The notes under the pieces are model-generated. The model had not been told where the DNA came from. It saw nothing but the letters and a program-made list of their open reading frames with translations, and did not search any database. Source: Candidatus Methanoperedens nitratireducens (GTDB taxonomy: Archaea > Halobacteriota > Methanosarcinia > Methanosarcinales > Methanoperedenaceae). From it: DNA of 32,914 bases. This document shows, piece by piece, positions 14,735 to 24,999 of the stretch; position 1 is the stretch's first letter; each line of letters opens with the position of its first letter. The position numbers were made by a program, and so were the translations under genes. Location: positions 1 through 32,914 of the forward strand of contig NZ_FZMP01000223.1 in the NCBI RefSeq assembly GCF_900196725.1, given 5' to 3'.

Positions 14735-16468
14735 ATGCAAAAAATACACATCCTCGACGAAGCCACCATCAACAAGATAGCAGCAGGCGAAGTGATAGAA
14801 CGCCCCGCCTCTGTGGTCAAGGAACTGATTGAAAATTCTATAGACGCAGAAGCCTCAGACATCCGTATCGAAGTGATCCAGGGCGGAAAGAAACTGATAC
14901 GTATCATCGATAACGGTTGCGGCATGAGCAAAGAAGACGCTGCCCTTTCGTTCGTGAAGCACTCGACAAGCAAGATAAGCAGGAGCGAGGACATCGAAAA
15001 TGTAGTGACAATGGGATTCCGGGGAGAGGCGCTGTCCTCCATTACAGCCGTGGCAAAAGTGGAAATCATTACTAAGACAAAGGATGACATGGCTGGCACA
15101 AAAATCACGGTTCACGGCGGAAAACTTGAGAGCATAAGCGAAACAGGAGCGGCGGACGGGACAATGATCATGGTCGAAGACCTGTTTTATAATACCCCTG
15201 CAAGGAAAAAGTACCTGAAATCCGATACTACGGAACTGGCACATATCACCGACGTCGTGACAAAGAACGCTCTGGGTCACAACGACGTCTCTTTTACCCT
15301 GCTCCATAACGGGAATGAGATACTGCGTTCGCCTGCCTCGGAGCTTCGGGATACCATAATACACATCTACGGGCAGGAGGTTGCAAGAGCTATGGTAGCT
15401 GTTGATTTTGACTCCAGGTTCGCAAAGGTTACAGGGTTCGTATCAAAACCTGCTGTCACAAGAGGCGGCATCGATTCCCAGTCCTTTTACATAAACAACA
15501 GGAGCGTCGGTTCAAGGGCGCTAAGCTTCGCGCTGCGGGACGGGTATGGTACACTTATCCCGAAAGGGCGTTTTCCGGTTGCAGTTTTAAAGATCTTTAT
15601 AGCTACAGGAGAAGTCGATGTCAACGTACATCCGACAAAGAACCAGGTCAGGCTTAGCCATGAACGGGAGGTCTCAAATGCGATGTCTGAGGCTGTGAAG
15701 AGAGCATTTTCAGATGAGAACCTTGCACCTGCTGTAAAAATTCCGGTCAAGCAATCTTTGCTTTATGAACAAACTCCGCAGAGCCCGGCGATCATACGTG
15801 AGGAGCCTGTTTTCAAATATCCCGTAAAAGATACGGAGCGAAGGTTAAGGCAGACAGAACGATACGTTATAGACGAACTAAAAATAAAATCGGACGAAGC
15901 GCCGCAGGTAAAGATACTCGGGCAGGTGGGCAGCCTGTATGTCGTTGCAAAGACCACTGATGGGCTGGTAATAATAGACCAGCATGCTGCGCATGAGCGC
16001 GTCCTCTTTGAACAGGTGAGGGAATCAAAGCGCTCAGATTCTCAGGAGCTTATCGTCCCCATCAACATCGAGCTGGAGCCAAGAGAGAAGGCGCTGATGA
16101 AAGAGAGTATCCCGTATCTTGAGGAGTTCGGTTTCAGGATATCCGGGTTCGGACAAGATACCTTCGCGGTCACAGCAGTCCCGAACATACTGGGAAAGCT
16201 TGAAGATCCCGGGCTGGTGCATGATATAATGGCTGATATACTCTCGGAAGGAAAAATAAAAGACGACACAGGCATCTTTGAGCGCATAACGAGAAGCATC
16301 GCATGCAGGGGGGCAATAAAGGCAGGGGCTGACTGTTCCTCCGACCAGATGGAAAGCCTGATAAAGCAGCTTTTCAAGACTGAAAACCCGTATACCTGTC
16401 CCCATGGCAGACCCACGATGATATCCTTTAACAGGCAGGAACTGGATAAACTTTTCAAGAGAAGTTAG
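14735..16468 (+). CDS. mutL: DNA mismatch repair protein MutL
   Basis: The 577-residue protein has the GHKL ATPase motifs ELIENSIDA (30-38), DNGCGMSKEDA and GFRGEALSSI, followed by a transducer domain and a C-terminal dimerisation/endonuclease domain. The endonuclease metal motif is present as DQHAAHERVLFE (from about residue 415), with CPHGRPT near 555, so this is a nicking-type MutL. Length is normal for the family. MutL is patchily distributed in archaea and usually travels with MutS, which is not in this window. It follows the DUF3147-like gene and ends before a hairpin at 16544-16590. Confidence 0.96.
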   Translation: MQKIHILDEATINKIAAGEVIERPASVVKELIENSIDAEASDIRIEVIQGGKKLIRIIDNGCGMSKEDAALSFVKHSTSKISRSEDIENVVTMGFRGEALSSITAVAKVEIITKTKDDMAGTKITVHGGKLESISETGAADGTMIMVEDLFYNTPARKKYLKSDTTELAHITDVVTKNALGHNDVSFTLLHNGNEILRSPASELRDTIIHIYGQEVARAMVAVDFDSRFAKVTGFVSKPAVTRGGIDSQSFYINNRSVGSRALSFALRDGYGTLIPKGRFPVAVLKIFIATGEVDVNVHPTKNQVRLSHEREVSNAMSEAVKRAFSDENLAPAVKIPVKQSLLYEQTPQSPAIIREEPVFKYPVKDTERRLRQTERYVIDELKIKSDEAPQVKILGQVGSLYVVAKTTDGLVIIDQHAAHERVLFEQVRESKRSDSQELIVPINIELEPREKALMKESIPYLEEFGFRISGFGQDTFAVTAVPNILGKLEDPGLVHDIMADILSEGKIKDDTGIFERITRSIACRGAIKAGADCSSDQMESLIKQLFKTENPYTCPHGRPTMISFNRQELDKLFKRS

Positions 16469-16543
16469 TTATATATTTATAAGCCGCTTCTGTCGTCAGG
16501 ATGCAGCATCTATCCTCCCCATATCAAAGGATTGCCTTGAATA

Positions 16544-16590
16544 TAGGGTAGGTAGATAGCTTTTTTTACGCTACTTATCCGCCTACCCTA
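16544..16590. terminator. Hairpin between mutL and the zinc-finger gene
   Basis: TAGGGTAGG (16544-16552) and CCTACCCTA (16582-16590) pair perfectly over 9 bp. Weaker inner pairing (AGATAGC/GCTACTT) extends the stem and a T7 run (16561-16567) lies in the loop. It is placed between convergent genes, so it is probably a bidirectional transcript-end structure. Confidence 0.45.
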
Positions 16591-16641
16591 CATTTTATAC
16601 TATTTTATACCCTCGCTTATCCTTCTTGATCATTTTGAATT

Positions 16642-16782
16642 TTACGTACTTTCCTGAGTAAAGGAGTGAGCCGCACGCATATGATCAAATACAGAATCTA
16701 TCGATTCAAATTCTTGTTTGCAGAACGTGCAGATATAGGCTCTTGGATAACAACATTCCTCAGTCTTTCCACCGTTTCTCAT
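16642..16782 (-). CDS. Single C2H2 zinc-finger protein (46 aa)
   Basis: A longer open frame starts at 16836, but GGTGG 7 nt before the ATG at 16782 favours the shorter form of 46 residues. The classical zinc-finger spacing is complete: Cys18, Cys21, His34 and His39 (CX2CX12HX4H) in YICTFCKQEFESIDSVFDHM. Such one-finger proteins occur in many archaea and probably bind nucleic acid or protein partners. There is no obvious operon partner. Confidence 0.75.
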   Translation of the reverse strand: MRNGGKTEECCYPRAYICTFCKQEFESIDSVFDHMRAAHSFTQEST

Positions 16783-16991
16783 TTTAAACCACCTCAAGAT
16801 TGTTCCATCATAATCATAATGTACATAATAGACCACTAGTAGGTTTTGTTATTTATAAAGCTGACGGTTGGATTTGAAAATGTATAAAGAATCCCAATAC
16901 TTCAACACCGGATCCATGGTTTTTCATATTTAACCTGAAACTCAAAGCAAAACACTAAGGTTATCATCAGATTGTGTACAAGCTTCTATAA

Positions 16992-17765
16992 TTATTGAAT
17001 CAACCTCGTGATTTTGTCCATATCTCCCTTTTTCAGCCTGAATTCCTGGTTCCAACCGCCGGACCATGAACCCTCCGCATGGAAATCATTCGCGTCCTGC
17101 GGCGTATCAAAGATATATATCGCTGCATTATAGAACTCGGCAGAAGTATAGGACTGGTCATTTATAATGAACTTCCTGTTATCATCAGCCACAAGACTCG
17201 GTATCGTGGCCTCAAGATAATAATAATCGGTGCCCCTTATATTCCAGCGCATGTAATCTGACGAGTTCCCGACATCGCTTACCTTAAGCGCCAGCCAGGC
17301 GTGCTGCCTCTGGTAAGAAACAATTATTTTCGGCGCCACATGATAATTTGTCCTTATGTAATCCCAGAGATATACGGACATCCTGGAGCAATCAAGCTCA
17401 TCAGCCTGGTACAGGCTGTTCCATTTTTTCTCATAATAAGAACTCAGGTCAAGGGCTATCCTGTCGATAAGCAACTCGCTCTTATTTGCTTCCACAGGAG
17501 CTTGCGGTAAAGTACCGTTCGTTTTGCCGGATAACTGGAAGCTACTGCTATTTCCAGTATCGTGTAAAGTTTCGCCGGTTTTTTCTGACACGAGAGATGT
17601 GCCGTTATCTCCGGCTCCGGCAGATGTGTTTGTACCGGCTGCTGGTACGGAATGTCCTTCAGGTGTGATATCTTTGTTCCCTCCAGCCAGGTAATCAGCC
17701 CCGGGCTCGATACATCCGCTGATGACTACAGTGAGTAGCACAAGGATAAGTGTTTCTTTATTCAT
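16992..17765 (-). CDS. Lipoprotein with transglutaminase-like domain
   Basis: The 257-residue protein has a signal peptide ending in the lipobox VISGC (Cys18), a Ser/Thr/Gly-rich linker (25-95) and a C-terminal domain. DCSRM (Cys126), HAWLAL (His155) and YYYLEAT (Glu185) give a Cys-His-acid triad in the order of transglutaminase-like papain-fold domains. It is probably anchored outside the membrane and acts on, or binds, peptide substrates; catalytic activity is unproven. It lies 31 bp downstream of the DUF4349-like lipoprotein gene on the same strand. Confidence 0.75.
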   Translation of the reverse strand: MNKETLILVLLTVVISGCIEPGADYLAGGNKDITPEGHSVPAAGTNTSAGAGDNGTSLVSEKTGETLHDTGNSSSFQLSGKTNGTLPQAPVEANKSELLIDRIALDLSSYYEKKWNSLYQADELDCSRMSVYLWDYIRTNYHVAPKIIVSYQRQHAWLALKVSDVGNSSDYMRWNIRGTDYYYLEATIPSLVADDNRKFIINDQSYTSAEFYNAAIYIFDTPQDANDFHAEGSWSGGWNQEFRLKKGDMDKITRLIQ

Positions 17766-17796
17766 TTTTCTTTTTTACATCGTTATTTTGTTATTT

Positions 17797-18639
17797 TTAT
17801 GTTCTAAATCTTGGTACGATTTTCCTTTTAATTCCCAGGGAAGCAATAAGTATCAATGCTATAAATAACAGAATTGGAAGGATATATCCTGTGAAGATGA
17901 CTATGCTCCTCAGGCTCTCGATAAACCCTCCTGCAGCCTGCCTTAACGTATCTACCACACCCGATCCACCGCTAACGAAAGATGTCGGCTCCACGGCGCT
18001 GACCATAATTGTTGACATTTCAACACTTTGATTCAGAAAATTCAGCCTGCCTGTAAGGCGCTCTATCTCGCCCCGCACACGCTCAAGCTCATGCTCCACT
18101 TCAAGGACATCTTTCACAGTAACTGCAGTCTTCAGGATCTCTTGAAGCCGCAACTCCTGCTTTTTCAGGTTACCGAGCCTGGCATCCAGGTCAATGAACT
18201 CCCCGGTGACGTCCTGTCCTGAAACCTGTTTTGATCCGACTGTTCCCAGGGCTTCTATCTCTTCTATCGCCGGATAGAAATCCGCCTGGGGTACCCTGAG
18301 GGTCACCTGGCCGTTGTTGCGTCCTCCGATACTGGATTGTGATGAGCTTGAGATGAAACCGCCGTGTGCCTGTGTAATATTCGTTATCTTATTGACAGCG
18401 CTTTCTGCACTGTCCACTTCCATATGAAGATATGCACTCGAGATGATCTTCCTTTCAACGGGAATGGTGTTTTTATTGTTAGCAGTTCCCTCGTCCTGTA
18501 AAGAATAATCCATCCCGGTAAGAGGGATACCGGCAGTTAAGGAGTCCTGATAAGAAAATTTTTGATTGGATATACATCCTGCTGTTACTATCAGCAGCAG
18601 AAAAGCAAATATTACTACATATTTATTATTCATATACAT
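17797..18639 (-). CDS. DUF4349-type lipoprotein
   Basis: The 280-residue protein has a signal peptide with lipobox VTAGC (Cys22). A beta-rich domain (about 60-140, ISSAYLHMEVDSAESAVNKI and VTLRVPQADFYPAIEEI) and a coiled coil (about 150-205, LGNLKKQELRLQEIL and VLEVEHELERVRGEIERL) follow. A C-terminal membrane helix (IVIFTGYILPILLFIALILI) precedes a basic tail. This is the DUF4349 layout, a cell-surface family of unknown function. It is transcribed first in a two-gene set with the transglutaminase-like lipoprotein. Confidence 0.85.
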   Translation of the reverse strand: MYMNNKYVVIFAFLLLIVTAGCISNQKFSYQDSLTAGIPLTGMDYSLQDEGTANNKNTIPVERKIISSAYLHMEVDSAESAVNKITNITQAHGGFISSSSQSSIGGRNNGQVTLRVPQADFYPAIEEIEALGTVGSKQVSGQDVTGEFIDLDARLGNLKKQELRLQEILKTAVTVKDVLEVEHELERVRGEIERLTGRLNFLNQSVEMSTIMVSAVEPTSFVSGGSGVVDTLRQAAGGFIESLRSIVIFTGYILPILLFIALILIASLGIKRKIVPRFRT

Positions 18640-18749
18640 AACTAATAATCGTAAGAATATATAACGCTTGCTTTAACTTCAATCTGATTCGAAGCGACCG
18701 CTACATTTTTTAAGTATATAGATTATTAAGAGACAAAGTGAGGTACTAT

Positions 18750-19250
18750 ATGTCAAATAAATTAATATTGCTGTCAGTTTTTCTAATTACGGCAGTTTTT
18801 ATATCAGGATGTATCGATGGAACTAAATCCCCGGAAACCTCAGGACAAGCTTTGATCCCAACAACAGGTCTGCCTGCGGGTTTCACATATATGGGTACGC
18901 ATTATGCGGATGTGGAGATCGGCGGCAAATCGGTCAATGCCACAGAGGGCGTTTACAGGATCGGCGAGGATGATATTTATATCCAGGTAATCGAAAATGA
19001 AAAACCCGACGCACTCATGGAACAATACAAATCGGATTTTAAGAAACAGTTCAAATCCGAATATAACCCTTTCGAGGAGGTTTCCTTTAACGGACATACA
19101 GCGACAAAAACCACGGATTTTATAACAATGAAAGGAGAGCAAAAAACACGCTACAGTATAATATGGGTAACCGGGAAGTCCATGGTAATAGTCGGCTCAT
19201 CATCCGACTTCCAGGCTGTGAAAGATCTTGCGACCGCGACAGGTCATTAG
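18750..19250 (+). CDS. Hypothetical lipoprotein (166 aa)
   Basis: ATG 18750 follows GAGGT by a few bases and is preferred to the GTG at 18738. The signal peptide ends in the lipobox FISGC (Cys21). The mature part of about 145 residues contains GLPAGFTYMGTHYADVEIGG and ends in a beta-alpha segment (SMVIVGSSSDFQAVKDLA). No family is recognised, though similar small lipoproteins are common in Methanosarcinales-like archaea. It is divergent from the DUF4349 gene and its 3' end overlaps queE by 4 bp. Confidence 0.75.
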   Translation: MSNKLILLSVFLITAVFISGCIDGTKSPETSGQALIPTTGLPAGFTYMGTHYADVEIGGKSVNATEGVYRIGEDDIYIQVIENEKPDALMEQYKSDFKKQFKSEYNPFEEVSFNGHTATKTTDFITMKGEQKTRYSIIWVTGKSMVIVGSSSDFQAVKDLATATGH

Positions 19251-19978
19251 AGCAGACCCATCATTTTGTGCGTCTGCGGTATAGCACGCACATCCTTTAA
19301 TTTTTTTCCGGCAAAATCCATCAGTTCAAACAGCAGCCTCGATGGCACCGCTTCATTCGAAGTCACAGGCTGGAGGATGAGCGGGATGTTCTCGTCGATG
19401 GACGCGATACCGTCCACAGCAGGAGATATCGACCTGATGGTGGTTTCAGGAAGTATCACGAGTTTCACGAATGTCTCGGAGGTCTCGTTCAGTATGGAGA
19501 TTGTCTCAAGCTCGTTTTCCAGAAGTTTACTGTAATTATCAGCAGCATGGTGTTCAGGCAATTTTATGTCGCATGAAGAGATCGAAATTACATCTTTTAA
19601 TTCACGGGCTTTCTCAGGAAATCCTGAGTTCGTCTCAAGGTACAGCGGATAACCGGGATCAAGAGTTTTAATAAAATCCGCATGGATCAACGGTTCCCCG
19701 CCTGTCAGGGATATGTGCTTTGTTGAAGGCGTCCATAATTTCCTGATCATCTCTGTAGCATCTTCCCTGGTGAGAGGGTTAACAACGTGATAGAAATCGC
19801 CTTTTCCCGGTGTTTTCTCGACCCGGCACTTTTCTGAAACGTCCCTTGTTTGCGGTGTGTCGCAATATTCACAGTGAAGCTGGCACCTTGAAAATCTCAC
19901 GAATACCTGGCGCACGCCAGCGTAAGGTCCTTCGCCCTGAATCGAATTGAATATCTCGCTTATATATGCATGCATCAA
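19247..19978 (-). CDS. queE: 7-carboxy-7-deazaguanine synthase
   Basis: The 243-residue protein has FNSIQGEGPYAG near the N-terminus, the radical SAM triad CQLHCEYC (Cys32, Cys36, Cys39) and LTGGEPL. It is the QueE enzyme that contracts 6-carboxytetrahydropterin to 7-carboxy-7-deazaguanine, on the route to preQ0 and archaeosine in archaeal tRNA. It is last in the cdc48-to-queE run, 15 bp after ftsZ. RaSEA at 30419 acts later in the same modification pathway, so this genome probably makes archaeosine. Confidence 0.93.
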   Translation of the reverse strand: MMHAYISEIFNSIQGEGPYAGVRQVFVRFSRCQLHCEYCDTPQTRDVSEKCRVEKTPGKGDFYHVVNPLTREDATEMIRKLWTPSTKHISLTGGEPLIHADFIKTLDPGYPLYLETNSGFPEKARELKDVISISSCDIKLPEHHAADNYSKLLENELETISILNETSETFVKLVILPETTIRSISPAVDGIASIDENIPLILQPVTSNEAVPSRLLFELMDFAGKKLKDVRAIPQTHKMMGLL

Positions 19979-19993
19979 ATACTACGTTTGATC

Positions 19994-21094
19994 CTATCTG
20001 ACCAGGTCAATCCCGTACCTCGCCGTGGTTATATTCCCTGTAGTATTCTTTCCCATTATCTGCGGGGATTTAACGCCTGTGACAACTATCATCGTCCTTA
20101 TGACATGCTCAAGATCGGGCTCGACAGTTGCGCCCCATATCAGCCTTGCCTTGGGGTCAACGCGCGTGTAGAGTTCGTTCACCACGCTTTCGGCTTCGGA
20201 TATTGTCATATCAGGTCCGCCAACGACATTGACAAGCGCACCTGTCGCACCCGATACATCAACATCAAGCAGCGGGCTCCTGAGCGCCTTCTGTACGGAT
20301 TCTATGGCTTTATTCTCGCCTTCAGCCTCGCCAAGACCTATCATGGCTACGCCGCTTTTCTGCATTATGACCCGTACATCAGCGAAATCAAGATTAACAA
20401 GACCCGGCTTTGTGATAAGTTCGGTGATCCCCTTGACCGCCCTCATAAGCACTTCGTCGCACACCTTGAACGCCGCCTGGAGAGGAAGATGGGGTACGAC
20501 CTCAAGCAGCTTATCGTTCGGGACAACGATCACGGTATCAACGACATCGCGCAGCCGCTCAAGACCTGCCTCTGCGTTTTCCATACGGATAGATCCTTCG
20601 ACCGAGAACGGCAGCGTTACTACGGCGATAGTCAGGGCTCCTGAATCCCGTGCCACTTCAGCGACTACCGGAGCAGCCCCTGTACCCGTCCCGCCGCCAA
20701 GACCGCATGTCACAAAGACCATATCCGCATTCCCGACAGCTTTCTCTATCTGTGCTTTTGATTCCTGCGCAGCGTCCATTCCTATCTGGGGAATGCTTCC
20801 TGCACCAAGTCCTCTTGTCCTGCTCCTGCCGATCAGGACTTTCTTCCTGACCTTGAGATTGAGGAGATGCTGGGCATCGGTATTGAGCGCATAAAGCTCA
20901 GCTCCGATTATACCTTCCTCAGACATCCGCTGGATAGTATTCGAGCCAGACCCTCCACATCCTATTACAGAAATATTCGTTTTCAGTTCCTGAAGAATCG
21001 CCAGAAGTTCCTCGTCCGTATCCCCTATTACCGGCATTTTTGATTCTCCAGCCCTTGCAATTGCCTCGCTTATTATCGATTCCATTTTCTTCAT
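19994..21094 (-). CDS. ftsZ: Cell division GTPase FtsZ
   Basis: The 366-residue protein has GCGGSGSNT (45-53), the tubulin signature GGGTGTGAA (133-141) and the synergy loop NLDFADV (234-240), so it can bind and hydrolyse GTP and polymerise. The C-terminal part ends in [11 protein letters not shown] and a short Thr/Asn-rich tail. It is FtsZ, not a CetZ-type paralogue. It sits 3 bp after dtdA in a compact operon that also carries a PRC-barrel protein, the fold used by CdpB-type partners of SepF/FtsZ in haloarchaea. Confidence 0.97.
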   Translation of the reverse strand: MKKMESIISEAIARAGESKMPVIGDTDEELLAILQELKTNISVIGCGGSGSNTIQRMSEEGIIGAELYALNTDAQHLLNLKVRKKVLIGRSRTRGLGAGSIPQIGMDAAQESKAQIEKAVGNADMVFVTCGLGGGTGTGAAPVVAEVARDSGALTIAVVTLPFSVEGSIRMENAEAGLERLRDVVDTVIVVPNDKLLEVVPHLPLQAAFKVCDEVLMRAVKGITELITKPGLVNLDFADVRVIMQKSGVAMIGLGEAEGENKAIESVQKALRSPLLDVDVSGATGALVNVVGGPDMTISEAESVVNELYTRVDPKARLIWGATVEPDLEHVIRTMIVVTGVKSPQIMGKNTTGNITTARYGIDLVR

Positions 21095-21097
21095 CCC

Positions 21098-22477
21098 TCA
21101 ATCGTAATTTAATTTAATGATTCTTTTGTTGGTTTTATATACCATTTCTGGATTTATAGTTTTTCCATTTATCATCACGGATTTACCCTGGGCGAGTTCA
21201 CCGAACATCGGACCTTCGGATATTCCAAGAGATTTTGCACTTTCAGGGCTGAATTTTCTCTCTGTGATTTGGAGTAATCCTTTATTCACATCGACTTTAC
21301 AATGTTTTTTAAGGATAGATACACACTCGTTAGCCAGTTCTTCAGCAGCCAGTCTTGCACAATTACTATCAAGAGCTATTATTACATGGGCGAATCTGCC
21401 GTCCTCATATTCAACGTATGCGATATTATGGTCGTAAAGGAATTTCGTAAGTCGCTTTTTATCAAGCTTTTCAGCTTCCGATAAAAGAGCCGGGCTGATC
21501 CGCGCCACCTTCACCTTCGGGCATATGCAGTCCTGGCAAGACAATATCTCGCATTTTATCTTATCCGTTATCCTGGGGCGGCCGTTCGGGCATAATTCTT
21601 TTATTTTGTTCCGAAGCTGCAGGCAGAACTCCCAGGGTACCCCGTCCATATCCCTTATATCGCTCTCCTTGAGCATCTCAAACCCGATGCTCTCTATCAA
21701 TGCACCCAGCTTTTCGCGCTGTTCCGCTTTCATTGACTTCCTGTCCAGGTAAGCAAAATCGGCGTTTGACTTCTTGAAAGCCTGCCGTATCAGCTCCTCA
21801 TCAAGTACCTCAAGCGCATGCGTCGGGAATATGTGCCCGAACGTGATACCAGTCTCAAAGATGAGCGAAGTCTGCCTCGGTGCATAGTGCGTGCCTCCGA
21901 AACCCACCGCGACCGGCGAGTCGGTGTCTTTCAACATCATTATGGCATTCGCAACTATCCTCCCGGCTGCCTCATCAAGCCACTGCTTCTCATCGCTTCC
22001 GATCTCAATGAAAACCGAAGGTACCTCTATATCGCTCGGTCCGTGATGAGTGCATTCGAGGGTTACCTCGTATTCTTCGTTCTCGCTCAGCATTTTAAGG
22101 GAGCGGAGAAGCGAACGCACCGCCTGGGGCGCAGCAACTGCCAGCTGCTTCTGCTTTCCCCCGAATTTTGCATCACTCGCATTTCCTGTTGAGTGGACTG
22201 TCAGGATAGCCCTGCCGTCTTTGCTCCTGTGCTTGGATGCGAAGATAATGAGACCCGCCGGAAGCCCGCATTCCATCAATTTTTTATCAAGCCCTTCCTG
22301 GAATATAAGAGGCTCTTTTATCTCCACTATCCTGTAACCTTTGAATTCAAAAACAGAATAACCGGAGCCTGAACCTGCAGGCTCCCATTTTTTAAGAGCC
22401 AGAAGGTTATTTTTAATATTCTGGCTGGCCCTGTCCTGGGTTGAACAAACTATTGTGATCTTTGTTTCACCGCTCAA
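21098..22477 (-). CDS. dtdA: D-aminoacyl-tRNA deacylase DtdA
   Basis: The 459-residue protein has the DtdA signatures ECTHHGPSDIEVPSVFIEIG (about 150-169) and FGGTHYAPRQTSL, the His-rich segments of the zinc-dependent archaeal/plant deacylase (GEK1 family) that removes D-amino acids from tRNA. The C-terminal half (about 280-459) is an extra domain with several Cys (CEILSCQDCICPKV), as in the longer members of the family. It lies 27 bp after the PRC-barrel gene and 3 bp before ftsZ, consistent with one transcript. Confidence 0.9.
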   Translation of the reverse strand: MSGETKITIVCSTQDRASQNIKNNLLALKKWEPAGSGSGYSVFEFKGYRIVEIKEPLIFQEGLDKKLMECGLPAGLIIFASKHRSKDGRAILTVHSTGNASDAKFGGKQKQLAVAAPQAVRSLLRSLKMLSENEEYEVTLECTHHGPSDIEVPSVFIEIGSDEKQWLDEAAGRIVANAIMMLKDTDSPVAVGFGGTHYAPRQTSLIFETGITFGHIFPTHALEVLDEELIRQAFKKSNADFAYLDRKSMKAEQREKLGALIESIGFEMLKESDIRDMDGVPWEFCLQLRNKIKELCPNGRPRITDKIKCEILSCQDCICPKVKVARISPALLSEAEKLDKKRLTKFLYDHNIAYVEYEDGRFAHVIIALDSNCARLAAEELANECVSILKKHCKVDVNKGLLQITERKFSPESAKSLGISEGPMFGELAQGKSVMINGKTINPEMVYKTNKRIIKLNYD

Positions 22478-22504
22478 AACACTGCCTTCCGGACAATATT
22501 AAAA

Positions 22505-22768
22505 TCAATCAAAATCGCTGCCGGTTATGAGCTTCTTATCGACTATGGCATAGTCCTTTGCAGCTCTTACTGCCTCAAACGGGATAAGAAGATAACCATC
22601 CTGCGTCTTGTATTTTGAAGTATCGACTACTGTAGATGGTTTAACCAGCAGGTATAACAATTCTCCTGTATGGGTTTCCATAATTACATTGTTGGCTGTT
22701 CCCAGCTCTGATCCGTCTGTAAGCATTACCCTCTTGTTTGCCAAATTTTTTGCAAGTATCTTCGCCAT
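22505..22768 (-). CDS. PRC-barrel domain protein, CdpB-like candidate
   Basis: The 87-residue protein is essentially a single PRC-barrel: AKNLANKRVMLTDGSELGT, then GELLYLLVKPS and DGYLLIPFEAVRAAKDYAIV. PRC-barrel proteins of this size include CdpB1/CdpB2, which bridge SepF and other divisome parts in Haloferax. Its location between cdc48 (17-bp gap) and dtdA-ftsZ makes a division role attractive. The fold is clear; the division role is inference. The gene ends 27 bp before dtdA starts. Confidence 0.85.
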   Translation of the reverse strand: MAKILAKNLANKRVMLTDGSELGTANNVIMETHTGELLYLLVKPSTVVDTSKYKTQDGYLLIPFEAVRAAKDYAIVDKKLITGSDFD

Positions 22769-22785
22769 AGAAATCCCATCTTTTG

Positions 22786-24999
22786 TTATCTATATCCTAT
22801 ATAAGACTTCTGTTCCGGTTTTGCCCCGCCCTGGAACTGCACTTTCAACTTTTCGTAATATTCAACCATACCTTCCACAAGGGCAGGTCTTACCTTCTTC
22901 AGTGAATCGCGGAAATGTCTCATCTCGACTTTATCGGTATCGAAATTTTCCCGCAATGCCAGCATCACCGCTTCCCTGCACAAAGCTTCGATATCTGCGC
23001 CCACATAATTATCGGTAAGGTCGGCTAATTCCTCTACGCTCACGTCATCTGCAAGCGGGACATTTTTCAAATGTATCTTGAATATCTCAACTCTTCCCGC
23101 CCTTCCTGAAGGCCCTACGAATACAAGCCTGTCAAACCTGCCTGAACGGATAAGCGCCGGGTCGATTATCTCAGGTCTGTTCGTTGCGGCTATCACTACG
23201 ACGTTCTTTAGTGTCTCGATGCCGTCTAGCTCGGTCAATAGCTGGTTGACCACGCGCTCCGAGGCTTTTGAGCCAGTGTCCATTCCTCGTATCGGGGCTA
23301 TCGCATCAAGTTCGTCAAGGAACAGCACGCATGGCGCCACCTGGCGGGATTTTTTGAAAACTTCCCGAACGGCTTTTTCAGATTCTCCCACCCATTTGGA
23401 TAAAAGCTGCGGACCCCGGACACTTATGAAATTTGCAGAACTTTCGTTCGCAACGGCTTTCGCAAGAAGTGTCTTGCCTGTACCCGGCGGGCCGTAAAGG
23501 AGAATGCCTTTCGGGGGCTGGATACCCATTTTTTCAAACCTTTCAGGGCTTTTAAGAGGCCATTCGACTGCTTCTACTATCTCCTGTTTTGCTTCATCAA
23601 GCCCGCCTACATCATCCCAGGTCACCCTGGGTACCTCAACAAGAACTTCCCTCATCGCAGACGGCTCAACATCCTTATGCGCTGCATCAAAATCGCCGGC
23701 TGTGACCTGCATGCTGTTAAGTACCTCCCGCGGGACGGCTTCATCGAGTTTTATCTGCGGCAGGTATCTGCGCAGGGCTTTCATTGCTGCTTCCCTTACG
23801 AGAGCGGATATATCAGCCCCAACGAATCCATGGGTCCTGTCTCCAATATCTTCAAGCTTGACATCTTCGGCAAGCGGCATGCCCCGCGTATGGATCTGGA
23901 GTATCTCAATCCTCTCATTCCTATCGGGCACCCCGATCTCGATCTCGCGATCAAACCTGCCCGGGCGGCGAAGCGCAGGGTCAATTGCATCTATGCGGTT
24001 GGTCGCTCCTATGACAACGACCTGGCCCCGCTCTTCCAGACCGTCCATCATTGTAAGAAGCTGAGCCACTACTCTTCGCTCGACTTCACCTGTCACTTCT
24101 TCCCTCTTCGGGGCAATGGAGTCAAGCTCGTCTATGAATATAATGGAGGGGGCTTCCTTGTTCGCCTGTTCGAACAGCTCCCGCAATCTCTGTTCGCTTT
24201 CCCCGTAATATTTGCTCATTATCTCAGGACCCGCGATAGAGAAGAAATTGGCGCCAGATTCATTTGCAACAGCCCTTGCTATGAGCGTTTTCCCGGTACC
24301 CGGAGGACCATACATCAGCACGCCTTTCGGGGATTCGATGCCCAGTTTCTCAAATATCTCCGGATGCTTCATCGGAAGCTCAATCATCTCGCGCAGGCGC
24401 TGTATCTCGTCGCTTAAGCCGCCGATATCCTCGTAGGTTATACCCGTACCTGTTACCTCCAGCACTACGGGTTTCTCCCTGAGCTTGATATCCGTGCTTT
24501 CCGTGACCAGAATTATACCCTCCGGTTCCGCCTCGATAGCGACGAGGGGTATCGTCTGGCCTGTAACCACGCGACCCAGGAAGGGATGTGCCATTGTGCT
24601 CATTACAGGAATTATATCTCCCTTGACTACCGAACGTTTCATTATCTGGCGTTTTACCATCTCTTCCGCTTCGCCCCCGAACTGGATAGATGTGCCCTCA
24701 GGCGGTGCCAGGACGACTTTGTTCGCTATCTTGACCTCTGTTTTCTTTACCCTTACATTATCGCCGATGCCCGCTCCCGCGTTCTGCCTGATAAAACCGT
24801 CGATGCGTATGATATCCTGGTCCCAGTCTATGCGGTCTGCGCGCCAGACTTTTGCGGATGTGCGCTTTTTCCCTTCGATCTCTATGATATCTCCGGGAGT
24901 AAGCTGCAAGATCATCATCGTGTGCGGATCAAGTCGCGCTATACCTCTTCCGGAGTCGTTCGGGTAGGCTTTGGCTACCGAGAGCATTATTTCATCCAT
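22786..24999 (-). CDS. cdc48: Cdc48/VAT-type AAA ATPase
   Basis: The 737-residue protein has the N-terminal double-psi-barrel substrate domain (1-180), then D1 with GPPGTGKT (231-238) and IIFIDELD (286-293), and D2 with GPPGTGKT (503-510) and VLFLDELD (558-565). All Walker and sensor elements look intact. It is the archaeal homologue of p97/VCP, an unfoldase that feeds the 20S proteasome. The tail ends in IGYR, near but not exactly a hydrophobic-Tyr-X docking motif. A GAGGGG ribosome site precedes the ATG. It is the first gene of the cdc48-PRC-dtdA-ftsZ-queE run. Confidence 0.97.
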   Translation of the reverse strand: MDEIMLSVAKAYPNDSGRGIARLDPHTMMILQLTPGDIIEIEGKKRTSAKVWRADRIDWDQDIIRIDGFIRQNAGAGIGDNVRVKKTEVKIANKVVLAPPEGTSIQFGGEAEEMVKRQIMKRSVVKGDIIPVMSTMAHPFLGRVVTGQTIPLVAIEAEPEGIILVTESTDIKLREKPVVLEVTGTGITYEDIGGLSDEIQRLREMIELPMKHPEIFEKLGIESPKGVLMYGPPGTGKTLIARAVANESGANFFSIAGPEIMSKYYGESEQRLRELFEQANKEAPSIIFIDELDSIAPKREEVTGEVERRVVAQLLTMMDGLEERGQVVVIGATNRIDAIDPALRRPGRFDREIEIGVPDRNERIEILQIHTRGMPLAEDVKLEDIGDRTHGFVGADISALVREAAMKALRRYLPQIKLDEAVPREVLNSMQVTAGDFDAAHKDVEPSAMREVLVEVPRVTWDDVGGLDEAKQEIVEAVEWPLKSPERFEKMGIQPPKGILLYGPPGTGKTLLAKAVANESSANFISVRGPQLLSKWVGESEKAVREVFKKSRQVAPCVLFLDELDAIAPIRGMDTGSKASERVVNQLLTELDGIETLKNVVVIAATNRPEIIDPALIRSGRFDRLVFVGPSGRAGRVEIFKIHLKNVPLADDVSVEELADLTDNYVGADIEALCREAVMLALRENFDTDKVEMRHFRDSLKKVRPALVEGMVEYYEKLKVQFQGGAKPEQKSYIGYR

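Noticed and set aside
23504-24417. Long plus-strand ORFs opposite cdc48
   Set aside because: They are shadows of the highly conserved AAA ATPase gene with Ser/Arg-rich low-complexity products.
24988-24999. Proteasome-docking HbYX tail for Cdc48
   Set aside because: The C-terminus is Ile-Gly-Tyr-Arg, so Gly stands where a hydrophobic residue is required. This is near but not convincing.
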